The notes: generated by a model not told the origin, from the letters alone. A DNA stretch of 64,000 bases from Clostridia bacterium (GCA_017461945.1 JAFTSB010000052.1:1-64000); one strand, 5' to 3'. Shown: positions 1 through 8,950, numbered from the stretch's first letter. Numbers and translations are program-made.

Positions 1-1719
1 CAGCCCTGTGATCTTCCGCTTTCCTTTGTGGAAACCGAGAAGGGGACAGACACCTACCGCTTGGAGCTGTGTTTGTCCGATCTGGCGGTGGGCGAGACCG
101 GCGGACTTTTTTATTATGAGTATCTTTTCCTGCGCGGATTGGACACGCTGTTTACCCATACGCAGGATAACGTGACCTTTACCCTCAAGCCCCATTCCGC
201 CGGCAAGTTCCGCTTGCTGGTGACCGAGCCCGGGGCCGATACCCCCGCTTGGTTCCGTGGGCGCACCATGTACCACATTTTTGTGGATCGCTTTGCCCCC
301 GGTGGCGGCCGGCGTCGCGCCGATGCAGAATATCACGACAACTGGAACGAGGAGATCCGACAGTTTGGCGCCTACCCGGGCGCACCCGTGAAAAACAACG
401 AGTTTTTTGGGGGAACGCTGTGGGGCATTCTTGACAAGCTGGATTATCTGCAGTCCCTGGGCGTGGGAGTATTGTACTTAAGCCCGATTTTCAAGGCCGC
501 CTCCAATCATAAGTACGATACGGGTGATTACGAAACCGTCGATCCCCAATTCGGCGGCGAGGAGGCCCTGCGCGCCCTGCTGGCGGAATGCGAGCGGCGC
601 GACATTGGCGTGATCCTGGACGGCGTGTTCAATCACACCGGCAGCGATAGCCGTTATTTCAATAAAGAAGGAAGCTACGATACCGTCGGCGCCTATCAAT
701 CCCGCAAGTCGCCCTTTGCCGACTGGTATTATTTCAAGCGCTTTCCCGATCAGTACGAGTGCTGGTGGGATATTGAGATCCTGCCCAAAATGAACCTGTC
801 CAATCCTGCCACCCACGACTATTTCGTGGGGCAGGGCGGCATCATTGACAAATACACCCGTATGGGTGTTTCGGGCTGGCGTTTGGACGTGGTGGACGAG
901 GTACCCGACCGCTTTTTGGATGACCTCTGCACTCGCGTGCGTGAGGCCACCGACGGGCAGGGCGTTGTGATCGGCGAGGTTTGGGAAAACGCCGCTGATA
1001 AGATCGCCTATGGCCGCCGTCGCCGCTATTTCCGCGGCCGTCAGCTCCACGGCGTGATGAATTATCCCGTCAGACGCGGGATGATCTCCTTTGTGAGAGA
1101 GGGGAATGCTGCCGCCCTTTGCCAGGTGCTGCGCGAGATCTGGGGCTCCTATCCCCCGGCTGTGTCTCATTCTCTGATGAATTTGCTCTCCACCCATGAT
1201 ACCGAGCGGATTTTGACGGTGCTGGGGGGCGAGCCCGACAACGGCCGCCGCACCAATGCCGAGCTGCGCGATCTGCGCCTATCTCCTGCCGAGCGGCGCC
1301 GTGCCGTTAAGCTGCTGATCATGGCCTCTGCCCTGCAGTTTACCGTGCCCGGTGTGCCCTCGGTGTTCTACGGTGACGAGGTCGGGCTGGAGGGGTATCA
1401 CGATCCCTTCTGCCGAAGACCCTTCCCTTGGGGGCAGGAGAATGCCACGCTGCTGGCTCACTATCGCAAGCTGGGGCGCATCCGCACCGAAAACCCCGTT
1501 CTGGCCGACGGCGATTTTGCCATCCTGCAGGAGAGCGAGCACGCCGTTGTATACGAGAGAAAAGGGGAAAGCGGCCATTTGATCGTGGCGGCCAACCGTG
1601 GCGAAGCACCCTTTGCCGTGACGCTGCCCGGCCCTGCCAAGGAGCTGCTCTCCGGCAGAAAAACCGGCACACGTGTTGCAGTTTTGCCTGACGAGGTCAA
1701 GATCTGGAGGCTGCGCTGA
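1..1719 (+). CDS. GH13 alpha-glucan hydrolase (neopullulanase/cyclomaltodextrinase-like), 5' truncated by window
   Basis: The frame is open at base 1, so the true start lies upstream; the GTG at 28 is only the first in-frame start-like codon. A short beta-rich N-terminal part precedes a GH13 barrel. Counting from the GTG, the conserved motifs are DGVFNH (198-203), GWRLDVVDE with nucleophile Asp (about 287), GEVWE with the acid/base Glu (about 317) and STHDTE (about 392). No signal peptide can be judged because the start is missing. The family hydrolyses alpha-1,4/1,6 glucosidic bonds in maltodextrins or cyclodextrins, usually in the cytoplasm. Its stop shares one base with the next start (TGATG), so the two genes are translationally coupled. 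Family call is firm; the exact substrate is inferred. Confidence 0.9.
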   Translation, partial: QPCDLPLSFVETEKGTDTYRLELCLSDLAVGETGGLFYYEYLFLRGLDTLFTHTQDNVTFTLKPHSAGKFRLLVTEPGADTPAWFRGRTMYHIFVDRFAPGGGRRRADAEYHDNWNEEIRQFGAYPGAPVKNNEFFGGTLWGILDKLDYLQSLGVGVLYLSPIFKAASNHKYDTGDYETVDPQFGGEEALRALLAECERRDIGVILDGVFNHTGSDSRYFNKEGSYDTVGAYQSRKSPFADWYYFKRFPDQYECWWDIEILPKMNLSNPATHDYFVGQGGIIDKYTRMGVSGWRLDVVDEVPDRFLDDLCTRVREATDGQGVVIGEVWENAADKIAYGRRRRYFRGRQLHGVMNYPVRRGMISFVREGNAAALCQVLREIWGSYPPAVSHSLMNLLSTHDTERILTVLGGEPDNGRRTNAELRDLRLSPAERRRAVKLLIMASALQFTVPGVPSVFYGDEVGLEGYHDPFCRRPFPWGQENATLLAHYRKLGRIRTENPVLADGDFAILQESEHAVVYERKGESGHLIVAANRGEAPFAVTLPGPAKELLSGRKTGTRVAVLPDEVKIWRLR

Positions 1720-2063
1720 TGTTTAAATTTATCAAAAATCTGACCAAAAGCAAAAACCCCGAAAGCAAGCGCTATCGCTATGATATGGCACAGCGCATCA
1801 GCGGTCATCACGTGAAATACGTGACCGAGCGCATTGATAACGTGGACGAGGTCATCGGCCGCTCGGGCAGTCTGAACATCCGGGATGACGAGCTGCTGGT
1901 ATATGCCTCCTTTGACGTGCTGATGCGTTGCAAGATCGCGGATATGGAGGCGGCCGAGCTGCTCTCCAAGGACGGCGTGGTCATCACCGCCCCCGACCTG
2001 GAGCACGGCGGCAAGGTGCGCACCGTCATCGTCTATTACGTTTATCACACCAAAAATCTATAA
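1719..2063 (+). CDS. Small conserved hypothetical protein, coupled to the GH13 gene
   Basis: A 114-residue soluble protein with a basic N-terminus (FKFIKNLTKSKN) and a mixed alpha/beta pattern ending in hydrophobic strands (VRTVIVYYVYH). I do not recognise the family. The start codon overlaps the GH13 stop by one base and a strong terminator follows, so the two genes are the last cistrons of one transcript. There is no signal peptide, membrane segment or metal motif. The size and position would suit an accessory or regulatory protein, but no function can be assigned from sequence. Confidence 0.75.
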   Translation: MFKFIKNLTKSKNPESKRYRYDMAQRISGHHVKYVTERIDNVDEVIGRSGSLNIRDDELLVYASFDVLMRCKIADMEAAELLSKDGVVITAPDLEHGGKVRTVIVYYVYHTKNL

Positions 2064-2110
2064 AAAATCCCCTTGCGCAACGGCACAGCCGATGCGCAAG
2101 GGGATTTTTA
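2064..2110 (+). terminator. Rho-independent terminator
   Basis: A long hairpin (arms AATCCCCTTGCGCA and TGCGCAAGGGGATT) starts just after the stop of the preceding gene and ends in a T-run. It closes the GH13 transcript. Confidence 0.92.
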
Positions 2111-2569
2111 TTAGAAGGGCTCGCGGTGAAGCGACTCTCGTGTCTATTCGTCATACTATGCCGCTCGTTTCGCTGGTGTCATTCTGAGGAGGCCAACAAA
2201 GGCCGACGAAGAATCTCGCAAAATGCAAGAAGCGTTTTGCGTGGTATGTACACGCCAAACTTCTCGTAATGCAAAGTAACATTTCGCCCGAAGAAGTCTG
2301 TGCTAACATCCGTTCCCGAGAACGCTTTTTGCGTTCTCGGCGATACGCTCGGCCACCTTTCTTGACGGCCTCGGTATGACACAGTTTGGCTGTATTGATA
2401 AATAGCGGGCTCACCACCCGTCTTTGACAAGAGCCTCCCTCACAAGGGGGGAAGCCTTTGGATGAGGGATGTCTCCACCGTGTGTAATGTTAACGCAAAC
2501 TTGTAGGGGCGACCATCGGTCGTCCACATCCGAGACCGACATTCCTTTTGTGCCTCTTAAAACCAAAAA
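2111..2569. repeat. Gene-free interval made of intergenic repeat-like sequence
   Basis: No credible gene is present. The stretch has the look of dispersed intergenic repeats found in gut Clostridia: a 'GTCATTCTGAGGAGGCC' block near 2178, a 'CCTCCCTCACAAGGGGGGAAG' type block near 2432 and a 'GTAGGGGCGACCATCGGTCG' block near 2503. Short open frames on both strands have no ribosome site and look like translated repeat. Similar GC-palindrome blocks recur near 21,590, 41,340 and 45,660. Confidence 0.55.
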
Positions 2570-3778
2570 TCATTCCAGCTTGATCTTGGCAAGCCCCGCC
2601 TCGGAGGTCTCCTTATAGGAGGAGGAAAGGTCGCGTCCCGTCTCCTTCATGGTCTTGACCACCTTGTCAAAAGAAATCTTGCGGCTATCCCACAAAAAGC
2701 TGGCAAGGCTGACAGCGTTGATGGCGCGCATGGCCGCAACGGCATTGCGCTCGATGCAGGGGATCTGCACCAGACCGCAAATGGGGTCGCAGGTCAGCCC
2801 CAAATGATGCTCAATGGCGATTTCGGCGGCGTATTCGATCTTGTCAATGTCCAAAGAGAACAGCTCGCCAAGGGCGGCGGCCGCCATAGCGCAGGCGCTG
2901 CCGATTTCGGCCTGACAGCCGCACTCCGCCCCGGAAATCGAGGCGTTGGTTTTGATCAGATTGCCAATCAGCCCCGCCGTGGCAAGGGCGTGCAGTATTT
3001 GCTGATCACTAAAGCGGTGCTTTTGCTGTTGATAATAAAGAACTGCCGGCAAAACGCCTGCCGCGCCGCAGGTGGGGGCAGTGACGATCTCCTCGCCCGA
3101 GGCATTCTGCTCGCTGACTGCAAAGGCAAAGGCGCAGACCATGCGGTGCTCACGGGTCTCGGCACTCTCGTCAATGTGCTGATTGCGATACAAAGCCCCT
3201 GCTTTTTTCTTGACCTCCAGACCGCCGGGCAAAATGCCCTTGTCGGCAAGACCTCGGGTGATGGCCTGCTTCATGGCACTCCAGACCTGCTCCATATGGC
3301 TCCAAAAGTCGGGGCCCTCTTGCTCGGCAACGTATTCCCACAGCCGCAGATCATGCTCCTTGCAATAGGCTGCAATGTCGCTAAAGGTGCTTTTTTCATA
3401 TACCGTTTCGGGCTTTTTTACACCGTGCCCCTCAAAAGCGATGCTGCCGCCACCAATGCTTAGCACCCGCGCTTGCCCGATCTCACATCCGTTTAGCAGG
3501 GCGACCATATCCATGGTGTTGGGGTGGGGGAGTGCCGTAGTCTTGCTGTCAAAGCGGACTTCACAGGGGGCGGGGGCCAGCGTTTTGCGGATCACCTCGT
3601 CGGTGCCGTGCCCCTTGCCGGTTTTGGCAAGCGAGCCGTATAGTGTCACGCGAAAGGCGTCGGCCGCAGGGTACTGCTGGCGAAAGGCCTTGCAGGCTCG
3701 CTCCGGCCCCATCGTGTGAGAGCTGGAGGGGCCACGCCCGATCTTATACAGCTCGGTCAGGGATTCCATTCCTTGCAT
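2570..3778 (-). CDS. sdaA: L-serine ammonia-lyase (single-chain, iron-sulfur type)
   Basis: A 402-residue cytoplasmic enzyme that deaminates L-serine to pyruvate and ammonia. The beta-type domain comes first (KIGRGPSSSHTMGP, residues about 12-25), then the alpha-type catalytic domain with TAPTCGAAGVLP, the glycine/cysteine motif SGAECGCQAEIG and the CDPICGL motif; the cysteines fit the [4Fe-4S] ligands of anaerobic serine dehydratases. Domains encoded separately as sdaAA/sdaAB in Bacillus are fused here. The start is supported by AGGAG eight bases upstream of the ATG. It is the last gene of a reverse operon, 25 bases after proA. Confidence 0.93.
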   Translation of the reverse strand: MQGMESLTELYKIGRGPSSSHTMGPERACKAFRQQYPAADAFRVTLYGSLAKTGKGHGTDEVIRKTLAPAPCEVRFDSKTTALPHPNTMDMVALLNGCEIGQARVLSIGGGSIAFEGHGVKKPETVYEKSTFSDIAAYCKEHDLRLWEYVAEQEGPDFWSHMEQVWSAMKQAITRGLADKGILPGGLEVKKKAGALYRNQHIDESAETREHRMVCAFAFAVSEQNASGEEIVTAPTCGAAGVLPAVLYYQQQKHRFSDQQILHALATAGLIGNLIKTNASISGAECGCQAEIGSACAMAAAALGELFSLDIDKIEYAAEIAIEHHLGLTCDPICGLVQIPCIERNAVAAMRAINAVSLASFLWDSRKISFDKVVKTMKETGRDLSSSYKETSEAGLAKIKLE

Positions 3779-3803
3779 ATGACTGTCTCCTGTATGATAG
3801 GTG

Positions 3804-5060
3804 TTATTGACGAATGGCGCCGTCGCCGCTGACCATATACTTGACCGTGGTCAGGGCCGAAAGGCCCATGGGCCCCCTTGCGTGGAGCTTTTGGGTGGAG
3901 ATACCGATCTCGGCACCAAGGCCAAATTCGCCGCCGTCGGTGAAACGGGTAGAGGCGTTGTGATAGACCGCTGCGGCATCCACCATGCCACAAAAACGCA
4001 TAGCCGTGTCGCTGTTTTCGGTCAAAATGGCCTCACTGTGCCTGGTTCCGTAGCGGTTGATATGGTCAATGGCCTCCTCAACACCGTCTACGATCTTCAC
4101 GGTCATAATATAGTCGTTATACTCGGTGGCATAGTCCTCCTCGGTGACGGGCAGTGCCTCGGGCAAAAGGGCACAGGTGGCTTGGTCGCCTCGCAGCTCC
4201 AACCCCCACTCACGGGTGGCAGCGTAAAAGGCAGGCAGAAAGGTGGCGGCCATATCGCGATGCACCAGCAGGGTTTCGGCGGCGTTGCACACCGACGGGC
4301 GCTGACATTTGGCGTTGACGCATACGCGCAGCGCTTTGTCTGGGTCGGCTTCTTTGTCTACATAAACGTGGCAGTTGCCGGCACCAGTCTCGATCACAGG
4401 CACTTTTGCGTTTTCTACACAACTGCGGATCAGACCTTTGCCACCTCGGGGGATCAGCACATCCACCAGTCCACGCATCTGCATCAGGGCGTTGGCGCTT
4501 TCCCGGTCGGTGGAGCCCACCAACCCAATGAGATCGGGGGAAAGTCCCTCGGCTTCTAAGCCGCGGCGCAGCGCCGCTACAATAGCACGGTTACTTTCAA
4601 TGGCTTCCTTGCCGCCGCGCAGGATCATCGCATTGCCCGACTTAATGGCAATGGCCGCTGCATCGGCGGTCACGTTGGGCCTGGCCTCAAAAATAATGGC
4701 TACCACGCCAAGGGGCACACGAGTCTCCTTGACGGTAATTCCGGAGGGACGTGTAAAGGTTTTTGTAACACCAAGGGGGTCATCAAGGGCGATCAGCTCC
4801 ACCATGGCGTTGGCCATATCCACAATGCGCTCGCGGGTCAGACGCAGGCGATCCATCATCACCTTGGGCACGCCGTTGGAGGCAGCATTGCTCAGGTCTT
4901 TTTGGTTGGCCTCCAGAATGTCGTCGCAGGCCGCCATCAGTCGCCCGGCCATAACGCGCAGGGCGCGGTTGCGCTTTCCTACCGTTTGCAGCGCCAGCAC
5001 GGGGGCGGCGCTTTTGGCGGCGGTGCAAAGCGCTTTTACGTCTTCAAAAATCGTGTTCAT
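3804..5060 (-). CDS. proA: Gamma-glutamyl phosphate reductase
   Basis: NADPH-dependent reduction of gamma-glutamyl phosphate to glutamate semialdehyde, the second step of proline synthesis. About 418 residues, the usual length. Visible family signatures are VPLGVVAIIFEARPNVT, SGNAMILRGGKEA, LIPRGG and the ETGAGNCH/VCNAAETLLVH region around the catalytic Cys. The ATG at 5060 is preceded by AAGGAT and is preferred; an upstream extension would overlap the preceding gene. The partner proB is not in the window. It sits between a flavin-reductase-like gene and sdaA on one transcript. Confidence 0.95.
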   Translation of the reverse strand: MNTIFEDVKALCTAAKSAAPVLALQTVGKRNRALRVMAGRLMAACDDILEANQKDLSNAASNGVPKVMMDRLRLTRERIVDMANAMVELIALDDPLGVTKTFTRPSGITVKETRVPLGVVAIIFEARPNVTADAAAIAIKSGNAMILRGGKEAIESNRAIVAALRRGLEAEGLSPDLIGLVGSTDRESANALMQMRGLVDVLIPRGGKGLIRSCVENAKVPVIETGAGNCHVYVDKEADPDKALRVCVNAKCQRPSVCNAAETLLVHRDMAATFLPAFYAATREWGLELRGDQATCALLPEALPVTEEDYATEYNDYIMTVKIVDGVEEAIDHINRYGTRHSEAILTENSDTAMRFCGMVDAAAVYHNASTRFTDGGEFGLGAEIGISTQKLHARGPMGLSALTTVKYMVSGDGAIRQ

Positions 5061-5076
5061 TTGTTTATCCTTATCG

Positions 5077-5601
5077 TTATTTTTTCTCGCAAAGCAGAGC
5101 CTGCTCAATTTCTACCACATATACGGTGTGATAATCTTTTCCGGGATAGTTTTTTAGCAGCTCCGGCATCAGAAAGCAGTCCTCGCGCAGGGTGTCGGCA
5201 TACAGCTTGCGACATAGCAGCACCAGGCGCGCTTCCTCAATGCAGGACACACCGTTTTGTTCTGCGGGGGTCAGCCCCGTGGCGGCGAATTTATCCAGAT
5301 CGCGGCCGCTTTTTGTGCCGAACAGGCGGAGCGCACTCCGGTATTTCTCCCCGAAAAAGCAAAGGGAAAATCGCTCGCTTTCCTCGGTCAGCCGATGGGT
5401 GTAGCGTTGGGGACGGATAAAGCAAAAGGCGACGGGCTTGTTCCACAAAACGCCCATGCCTCCCCAGCTGGCCGTCATGGCGTTGACGGTTTCTTGGCCG
5501 TCCTCGCCCGTGCCCTTGGCGGTGATCAGCATCCAATCCTTGCCGATCAGGCGAAATACGTTTTCCAGCTGCTCTGCGGGTATGCTTTTGTATTGCTTCA
5601 T
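5077..5601 (-). CDS. Flavin reductase-like FMN-binding protein
   Basis: A 174-residue protein of the flavoredoxin/flavin reductase-like split-barrel family. Recognisable parts are WMLITA near the N-terminus, MTASWGGMGVLWNKPVAFCFIRPQ-type FMN-binding segments (about 43-65) and a C-terminal strand ending LLCEKK. It probably binds FMN and acts in cytoplasmic electron transfer; the partner is unknown. GGAGGG five bases upstream of the ATG at 5601 fixes the start. It is the first gene of the operon with proA and sdaA, with a 16-base gap to proA. The functional link to proline and serine metabolism is not evident. Confidence 0.82.
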   Translation of the reverse strand: MKQYKSIPAEQLENVFRLIGKDWMLITAKGTGEDGQETVNAMTASWGGMGVLWNKPVAFCFIRPQRYTHRLTEESERFSLCFFGEKYRSALRLFGTKSGRDLDKFAATGLTPAEQNGVSCIEEARLVLLCRKLYADTLREDCFLMPELLKNYPGKDYHTVYVVEIEQALLCEKK

Positions 5602-5629
5602 AGTTTCCCTCCGTTTTGAAATTGTTATT

Positions 5630-5658
5630 AGTATAGCATATTCCGTTGGGCTTTTCAA
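5630..5658 (-). promoter_or_regulatory. Sigma-A promoter of the flavin-reductase/proA/sdaA operon
   Basis: Read on the minus strand: TTGAAA, 17 bases, TATACT, about 25 bases upstream of the ribosome site. Confidence 0.75.
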
Positions 5659-5826
5659 GTGAGAGCCGCAAGAAGCTTTTTGTGAAAGACGAAAAAATTA
5701 AGGGTGAAATATTGAAAAACTTTGAACAAATTGTGATTGTAAAAGGGCTTTCGGTTCACATATCTGCTATTTCACAAAGAAAATATGAAAAAAATTCGAA
5801 TTTTTGTGGATGTTGAAAAAAATGAA

Positions 5827-5855
5827 TTGACAATCGACATTTGATTTGTTAAAAT
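5827..5855 (+). promoter_or_regulatory. Orphan sigma-A-like promoter in the gap before the binding protein
   Basis: TTGACA, 17 bases, TAAAAT inside the gene-free stretch 5659-6124. It would give the binding-protein mRNA a long alternative leader. The rest of the 460-base gap is AT-rich with no gene; I see no terminator between this promoter and the next one. Confidence 0.5.
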
Positions 5856-6017
5856 GTACATGTAAACGGGGCGCTTCCCCCGGGGCGATTCCTTTCCATA
5901 TAATATAATGGAGGGCGAATTGCCGCATGATACCTTCAAAAATAGGCGTTTTGTACAGTTTGTCGGGGCAATAACTGGCTGAATTGCAAAAAAGTAGGCG
6001 ATATTGCAAAGAAACGA

Positions 6018-6046
6018 TTGACAAAGCGTCTGCTTTTTGATATAAT
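6018..6046 (+). promoter_or_regulatory. Consensus sigma-A promoter of the orphan binding protein
   Basis: Perfect TTGACA, 17-base spacer and perfect TATAAT, giving transcription from about 6053. Such an exact match predicts very high constitutive expression and agrees with the biased codons of the gene. Confidence 0.85.
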
Positions 6047-6082
6047 GTATCATGCAACTATCCGCAATTCCAAAAAAATCAA

Positions 6083-6127
6083 GAAGGAGGTTGTTCCCGT
6101 AAAAGCACGGGAACGCACAGCAACATG
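6083..6127 (+). promoter_or_regulatory. Distant ribosome binding site with a hairpin spacer
   Basis: GAAGGAGG at 6083-6090 lies 34 bases before the ATG at 6125, far beyond normal spacing. An 8-bp hairpin (GTTCCCGT, loop AAAAGC, ACGGGAAC; 6093-6114) sits between them. If it folds, the effective spacing drops to about 12 bases, so the hairpin probably brings the two elements together. Confidence 0.6.
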
Positions 6128-7678
6128 AAGACTTTTGTCAGATTGCTTACGCTGCTTTTGGCTTGTCTCATGCTGGCTATGACCGTTGTGGCGTGTGATG
6201 ACGACACCACCGAAGATGGTCAGGGCTCTGCAATGGAAGAAGACGCATACGGCCGTGAAAGAGACGATCTGGATCAGTACAACCTGAACTACATGGGTGA
6301 CGAGGTCAGCGTGCTCTACTGGTCTGACGTTGAGAACCCCGAGTTCGACGTCGAGCAGATCACTTCCGACAACGTCAACAACGCTCTGTATGACCGTAAC
6401 GGCGAAATCGAGCGCCGCCTGAATGTTGAGTTGAAGTTCTCCGGTGTTCCCGGTAACGTTAACAACAGAAAGGGCTTCGTTTCCGTCGTTGATACCGACT
6501 ACAAGTCTCAGTCTCATGCCTATGACCTGATCGCATCCTACTCCCGTACCGAGGGTATGCTTGCTATCCAGGGCTTCCTGGCTGACCTGAAGTCTATCGA
6601 AGGTTCCATGATCAATGAGGATAAGCCCTGGTGGCCTGACACCCTCCTTGAGACCGTTACCATCGGTGACAAGATGTTCTTCCTTTCCGGTGATATTTCC
6701 CCCAACGTGCTGCACCTGATGCAGGTTATCTACTTCAACAAGGACCTGCTCAACGAGTACTGGAACACCTACGCACAGGAGCAGGGCTTTGAGTCCGACC
6801 GTGATGAAAACGGCAAGGAGATCGTTTCTCCCGCTGCTCGCATGATCTACGACTGGGCCTACAAGGGCACCTGGACCATCGACAAGCTGATCACTTTGAC
6901 CACTGCCGAAGGTATTGCCAAGGACAACGGTACTGCTACCGGCGTTCAGGATATCGAGGACCAGTATGGCTTTACCTCTATTCCTTACTGCATTGACTGC
7001 TTCTACACCGGCTCCAACCTGCGTCTGGTTGAAGAGACCGATGACGGCGGCGTTCTGAAGATCTCCGACGACTACGGCTCTGCAAAGACCGTTAAGCTGG
7101 TTAACAAGATGTCTACCTGGTTTAGCAACCCCGCTTGCTGGACCCTGTACGATTTCAGCTACATCACCCTGTTCCAGAATGGTAATGCCATGTTCGCTGG
7201 TCTGCGTGCTCACCACGTTAAGCACTTTGACGAGGACTGGGACTACGGCGTAATGCCCGTTCCGAAGTACGATGAGAAGCAGCTGAACTACTACACCTGC
7301 ATGGGTAACCCCTTCACCCTGTACGGCATTTACGACGGCCTTGACACCCACGGCGACAAGCCCGCTCGTCTTGCTGAGATGACCGCTGTTATCGAGTGCT
7401 GGGCTTCCGAGTCCTACCGCCTGGTAACCCCTGAGGTCTTCGAGGTTAACATGCAGCTCAAGTACGCAGATACCCAGTACGAGACCGATATGTTCGAAAT
7501 CGTTCGTTCCTCTGTCGTGTTCGACCTTGGTCGTATCTTCGCAAACGACCTCTCCTTCATGAGTGAGCTGCCCTCTCGTGCAGCTGTATACCATGCTTCT
7601 TGGTCTTCTACCTACGGCTCCTACAAGAAGTCGCTGAACGCCAAGCTGGAAGAGATCGTATCTCAGCTGAAGGTTTAA
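6125..7678 (+). CDS. Extracellular solute-binding lipoprotein (family 1, sugar ABC type), orphan
   Basis: A 517-residue lipoprotein: signal peptide at residues 1-23 and a lipobox TVVAC, so Cys24 is the lipidated residue. An acidic linker (DDDTTEDGQGSAMEED) precedes a two-lobe periplasmic-binding fold. Length and style fit large carbohydrate-binding proteins that deliver oligosaccharides to ABC permeases, yet no permease or ATPase is adjacent. Codon choice differs from the neighbours (many GTT, TCC, TTC, ACC and GAC codons), as expected of an abundant protein. It has its own consensus promoter and strong terminator, so it is monocistronic. Ligand unknown. Confidence 0.85.
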   Translation: MKTFVRLLTLLLACLMLAMTVVACDDDTTEDGQGSAMEEDAYGRERDDLDQYNLNYMGDEVSVLYWSDVENPEFDVEQITSDNVNNALYDRNGEIERRLNVELKFSGVPGNVNNRKGFVSVVDTDYKSQSHAYDLIASYSRTEGMLAIQGFLADLKSIEGSMINEDKPWWPDTLLETVTIGDKMFFLSGDISPNVLHLMQVIYFNKDLLNEYWNTYAQEQGFESDRDENGKEIVSPAARMIYDWAYKGTWTIDKLITLTTAEGIAKDNGTATGVQDIEDQYGFTSIPYCIDCFYTGSNLRLVEETDDGGVLKISDDYGSAKTVKLVNKMSTWFSNPACWTLYDFSYITLFQNGNAMFAGLRAHHVKHFDEDWDYGVMPVPKYDEKQLNYYTCMGNPFTLYGIYDGLDTHGDKPARLAEMTAVIECWASESYRLVTPEVFEVNMQLKYADTQYETDMFEIVRSSVVFDLGRIFANDLSFMSELPSRAAVYHASWSSTYGSYKKSLNAKLEEIVSQLKV

Positions 7679-7692
7679 TTTAAAACCAATTC

Positions 7693-7726
7693 AACACCCC
7701 ACGGTGCAAACCGTGGGGTGTTTTTT
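7693..7726 (+). terminator. Rho-independent terminator of the binding protein
   Basis: Thirteen-base-pair stem (AACACCCCACGGT / ACCGTGGGGTGTT) with a GCAA loop and a six-T tail. Confidence 0.95.
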
Positions 7727-7753
7727 ATCTCCCGATAATTACGCGCAATTCTA

Positions 7754-7782
7754 TTTACAAAAAAAACGAAATGGTGTATAAT
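7754..7782 (+). promoter_or_regulatory. Sigma-A promoter of the GatD-like dehydrogenase
   Basis: TTTACA, 17 bases, TATAAT, followed by a GGAGGG ribosome site at 7807 and the start at 7820. Confidence 0.8.
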
Positions 7783-7819
7783 GGTATTCGTAAAATCCAG
7801 TTCAATGGAGGGAATTGAT

Positions 7820-8836
7820 ATGAGTCAAAAAACCATGAAGGCAGCGGTGCTGCATGCGGTTGCCGATCTGCGTTATGAGGATGTTCCGCGCCCCGTGGTA
7901 GGGGAGGGTGAGGTCCTGCTAAGGGTGATGGCCGCCGGTGTTTGCGGCTCTGATATTCCCCGCATTTTTACAAAGGGCACTTACCATTTTCCCACGATCC
8001 CCGGCCACGAATTCGCCGGTCAGATCGTGGAAAGCGACGACCCTGCGCTTCTTGGCCGCAAGGCGGCCGTGTTCCCACTGTTGCCTTGCCGCAAATGTGC
8101 CGCTTGTCAGGTGGGCGAATACGTTAAGTGTGAAAATTATGATTACTATGGTTCTCGCCGCGACGGTGCCTTTGCCGAGTATCTGGCCGTTGATAAGCGC
8201 AACCTGGTGCTGCTGGATGACAAGATCTCCTATGCCGAGGCATCGCTGATGGAGCCTGCCGCTGTGGCGCGGGCTGCCATTCGCCGTATGCAGATCAGCC
8301 TGGGAGATAAGGTGGTTATTTTCGGTGCCGGCCCCATTGGCCTTATGGCCGCCCAATGGGCAAAAAAAGCAGGAGCCGGTTTGGTGCGTGTGGTGGATAT
8401 CAGCGATGAAAAGCTGGCGTTCGCTCGCCGTTTTGGATTTGAAGCTTACGATGCCCGGCGTGACGGCTTGTGCCATTGCGCGCTGGAGGGCACCGGTGCT
8501 TCTCCTGCCATCAATAACGCCATCAAGGCGTTGCTGCCCAACGGTCGCTTGGTGCTGATGGGCAACCCCTTTGGCGATATGAATATCGAGCGCGGTGTGT
8601 ATTCCGAGATCTTGCGCCGCGAGATCACGCTGCTTGGCACGTGGAATTCCTCTTACAATGACCGCATCAACGACTGGGAGGCTGTTTCCAAAGCAATGGC
8701 CGAGGGGGATATGAGCTTTGAGCCCTTGATCACCCATCGTTTTCCGCTGTCTCAATGCCACAAGGCCCTGGAAATGATGCGGGATAAGACCGAATTTTTC
8801 ACCAAAGTGACCTTTGTCAGCGAGGGTGAGGCATAA
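7820..8836 (+). CDS. Zinc-dependent sugar alcohol dehydrogenase (galactitol-1-phosphate 5-dehydrogenase-like)
   Basis: A 338-residue medium-chain dehydrogenase. The catalytic zinc ligand region GVCGSDIPR, PGHEFAG, the four-cysteine structural zinc site (CRKCAACQVGEYVKC) and the NAD-binding GAGPIGLMAAQWA are all visible. The short length and GSDIPR motif resemble GatD-type enzymes that oxidise sugar-alcohol phosphates to ketoses. The ATG at 7820, with GGAGGGA upstream, is preferred over an earlier in-frame start that would lie inside the promoter. It is a single-gene unit between its own promoter and a terminator. Substrate is inferred only from family resemblance. Confidence 0.85.
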   Translation: MSQKTMKAAVLHAVADLRYEDVPRPVVGEGEVLLRVMAAGVCGSDIPRIFTKGTYHFPTIPGHEFAGQIVESDDPALLGRKAAVFPLLPCRKCAACQVGEYVKCENYDYYGSRRDGAFAEYLAVDKRNLVLLDDKISYAEASLMEPAAVARAAIRRMQISLGDKVVIFGAGPIGLMAAQWAKKAGAGLVRVVDISDEKLAFARRFGFEAYDARRDGLCHCALEGTGASPAINNAIKALLPNGRLVLMGNPFGDMNIERGVYSEILRREITLLGTWNSSYNDRINDWEAVSKAMAEGDMSFEPLITHRFPLSQCHKALEMMRDKTEFFTKVTFVSEGEA

Positions 8837-8905
8837 TCTTAGTGGCGCCGGCCTTTGAAAAATTCATCGCGGAGCAATATCGGGCGTTTCTTGCCGCAAA
8901 ATAAA

Positions 8906-8940
8906 AAGAACACCCACGGCTAAGGCACGTGGGTGTTCTT
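8906..8940. terminator. Bidirectional terminator between converging genes
   Basis: Stem AAGAACACCCACG / CGTGGGTGTTCTT with A- and T-rich flanks on both sides; serves the dehydrogenase (+) and the small membrane protein (-). Confidence 0.85.
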
Positions 8941-8950
8941 ATAGAGAGCA

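Noticed and set aside
6050..7594. Long minus-strand open frame (514 codons) opposite the binding protein
   Set aside because: It mirrors the biased codon use of the real gene; it has no ribosome site and no recognisable domain, and a consensus promoter, lipobox and terminator all support the plus-strand gene.
8843..8905. Twenty-codon frame after the GatD-like gene
   Set aside because: No ribosome site and directly followed by the terminator; too short to separate from chance.
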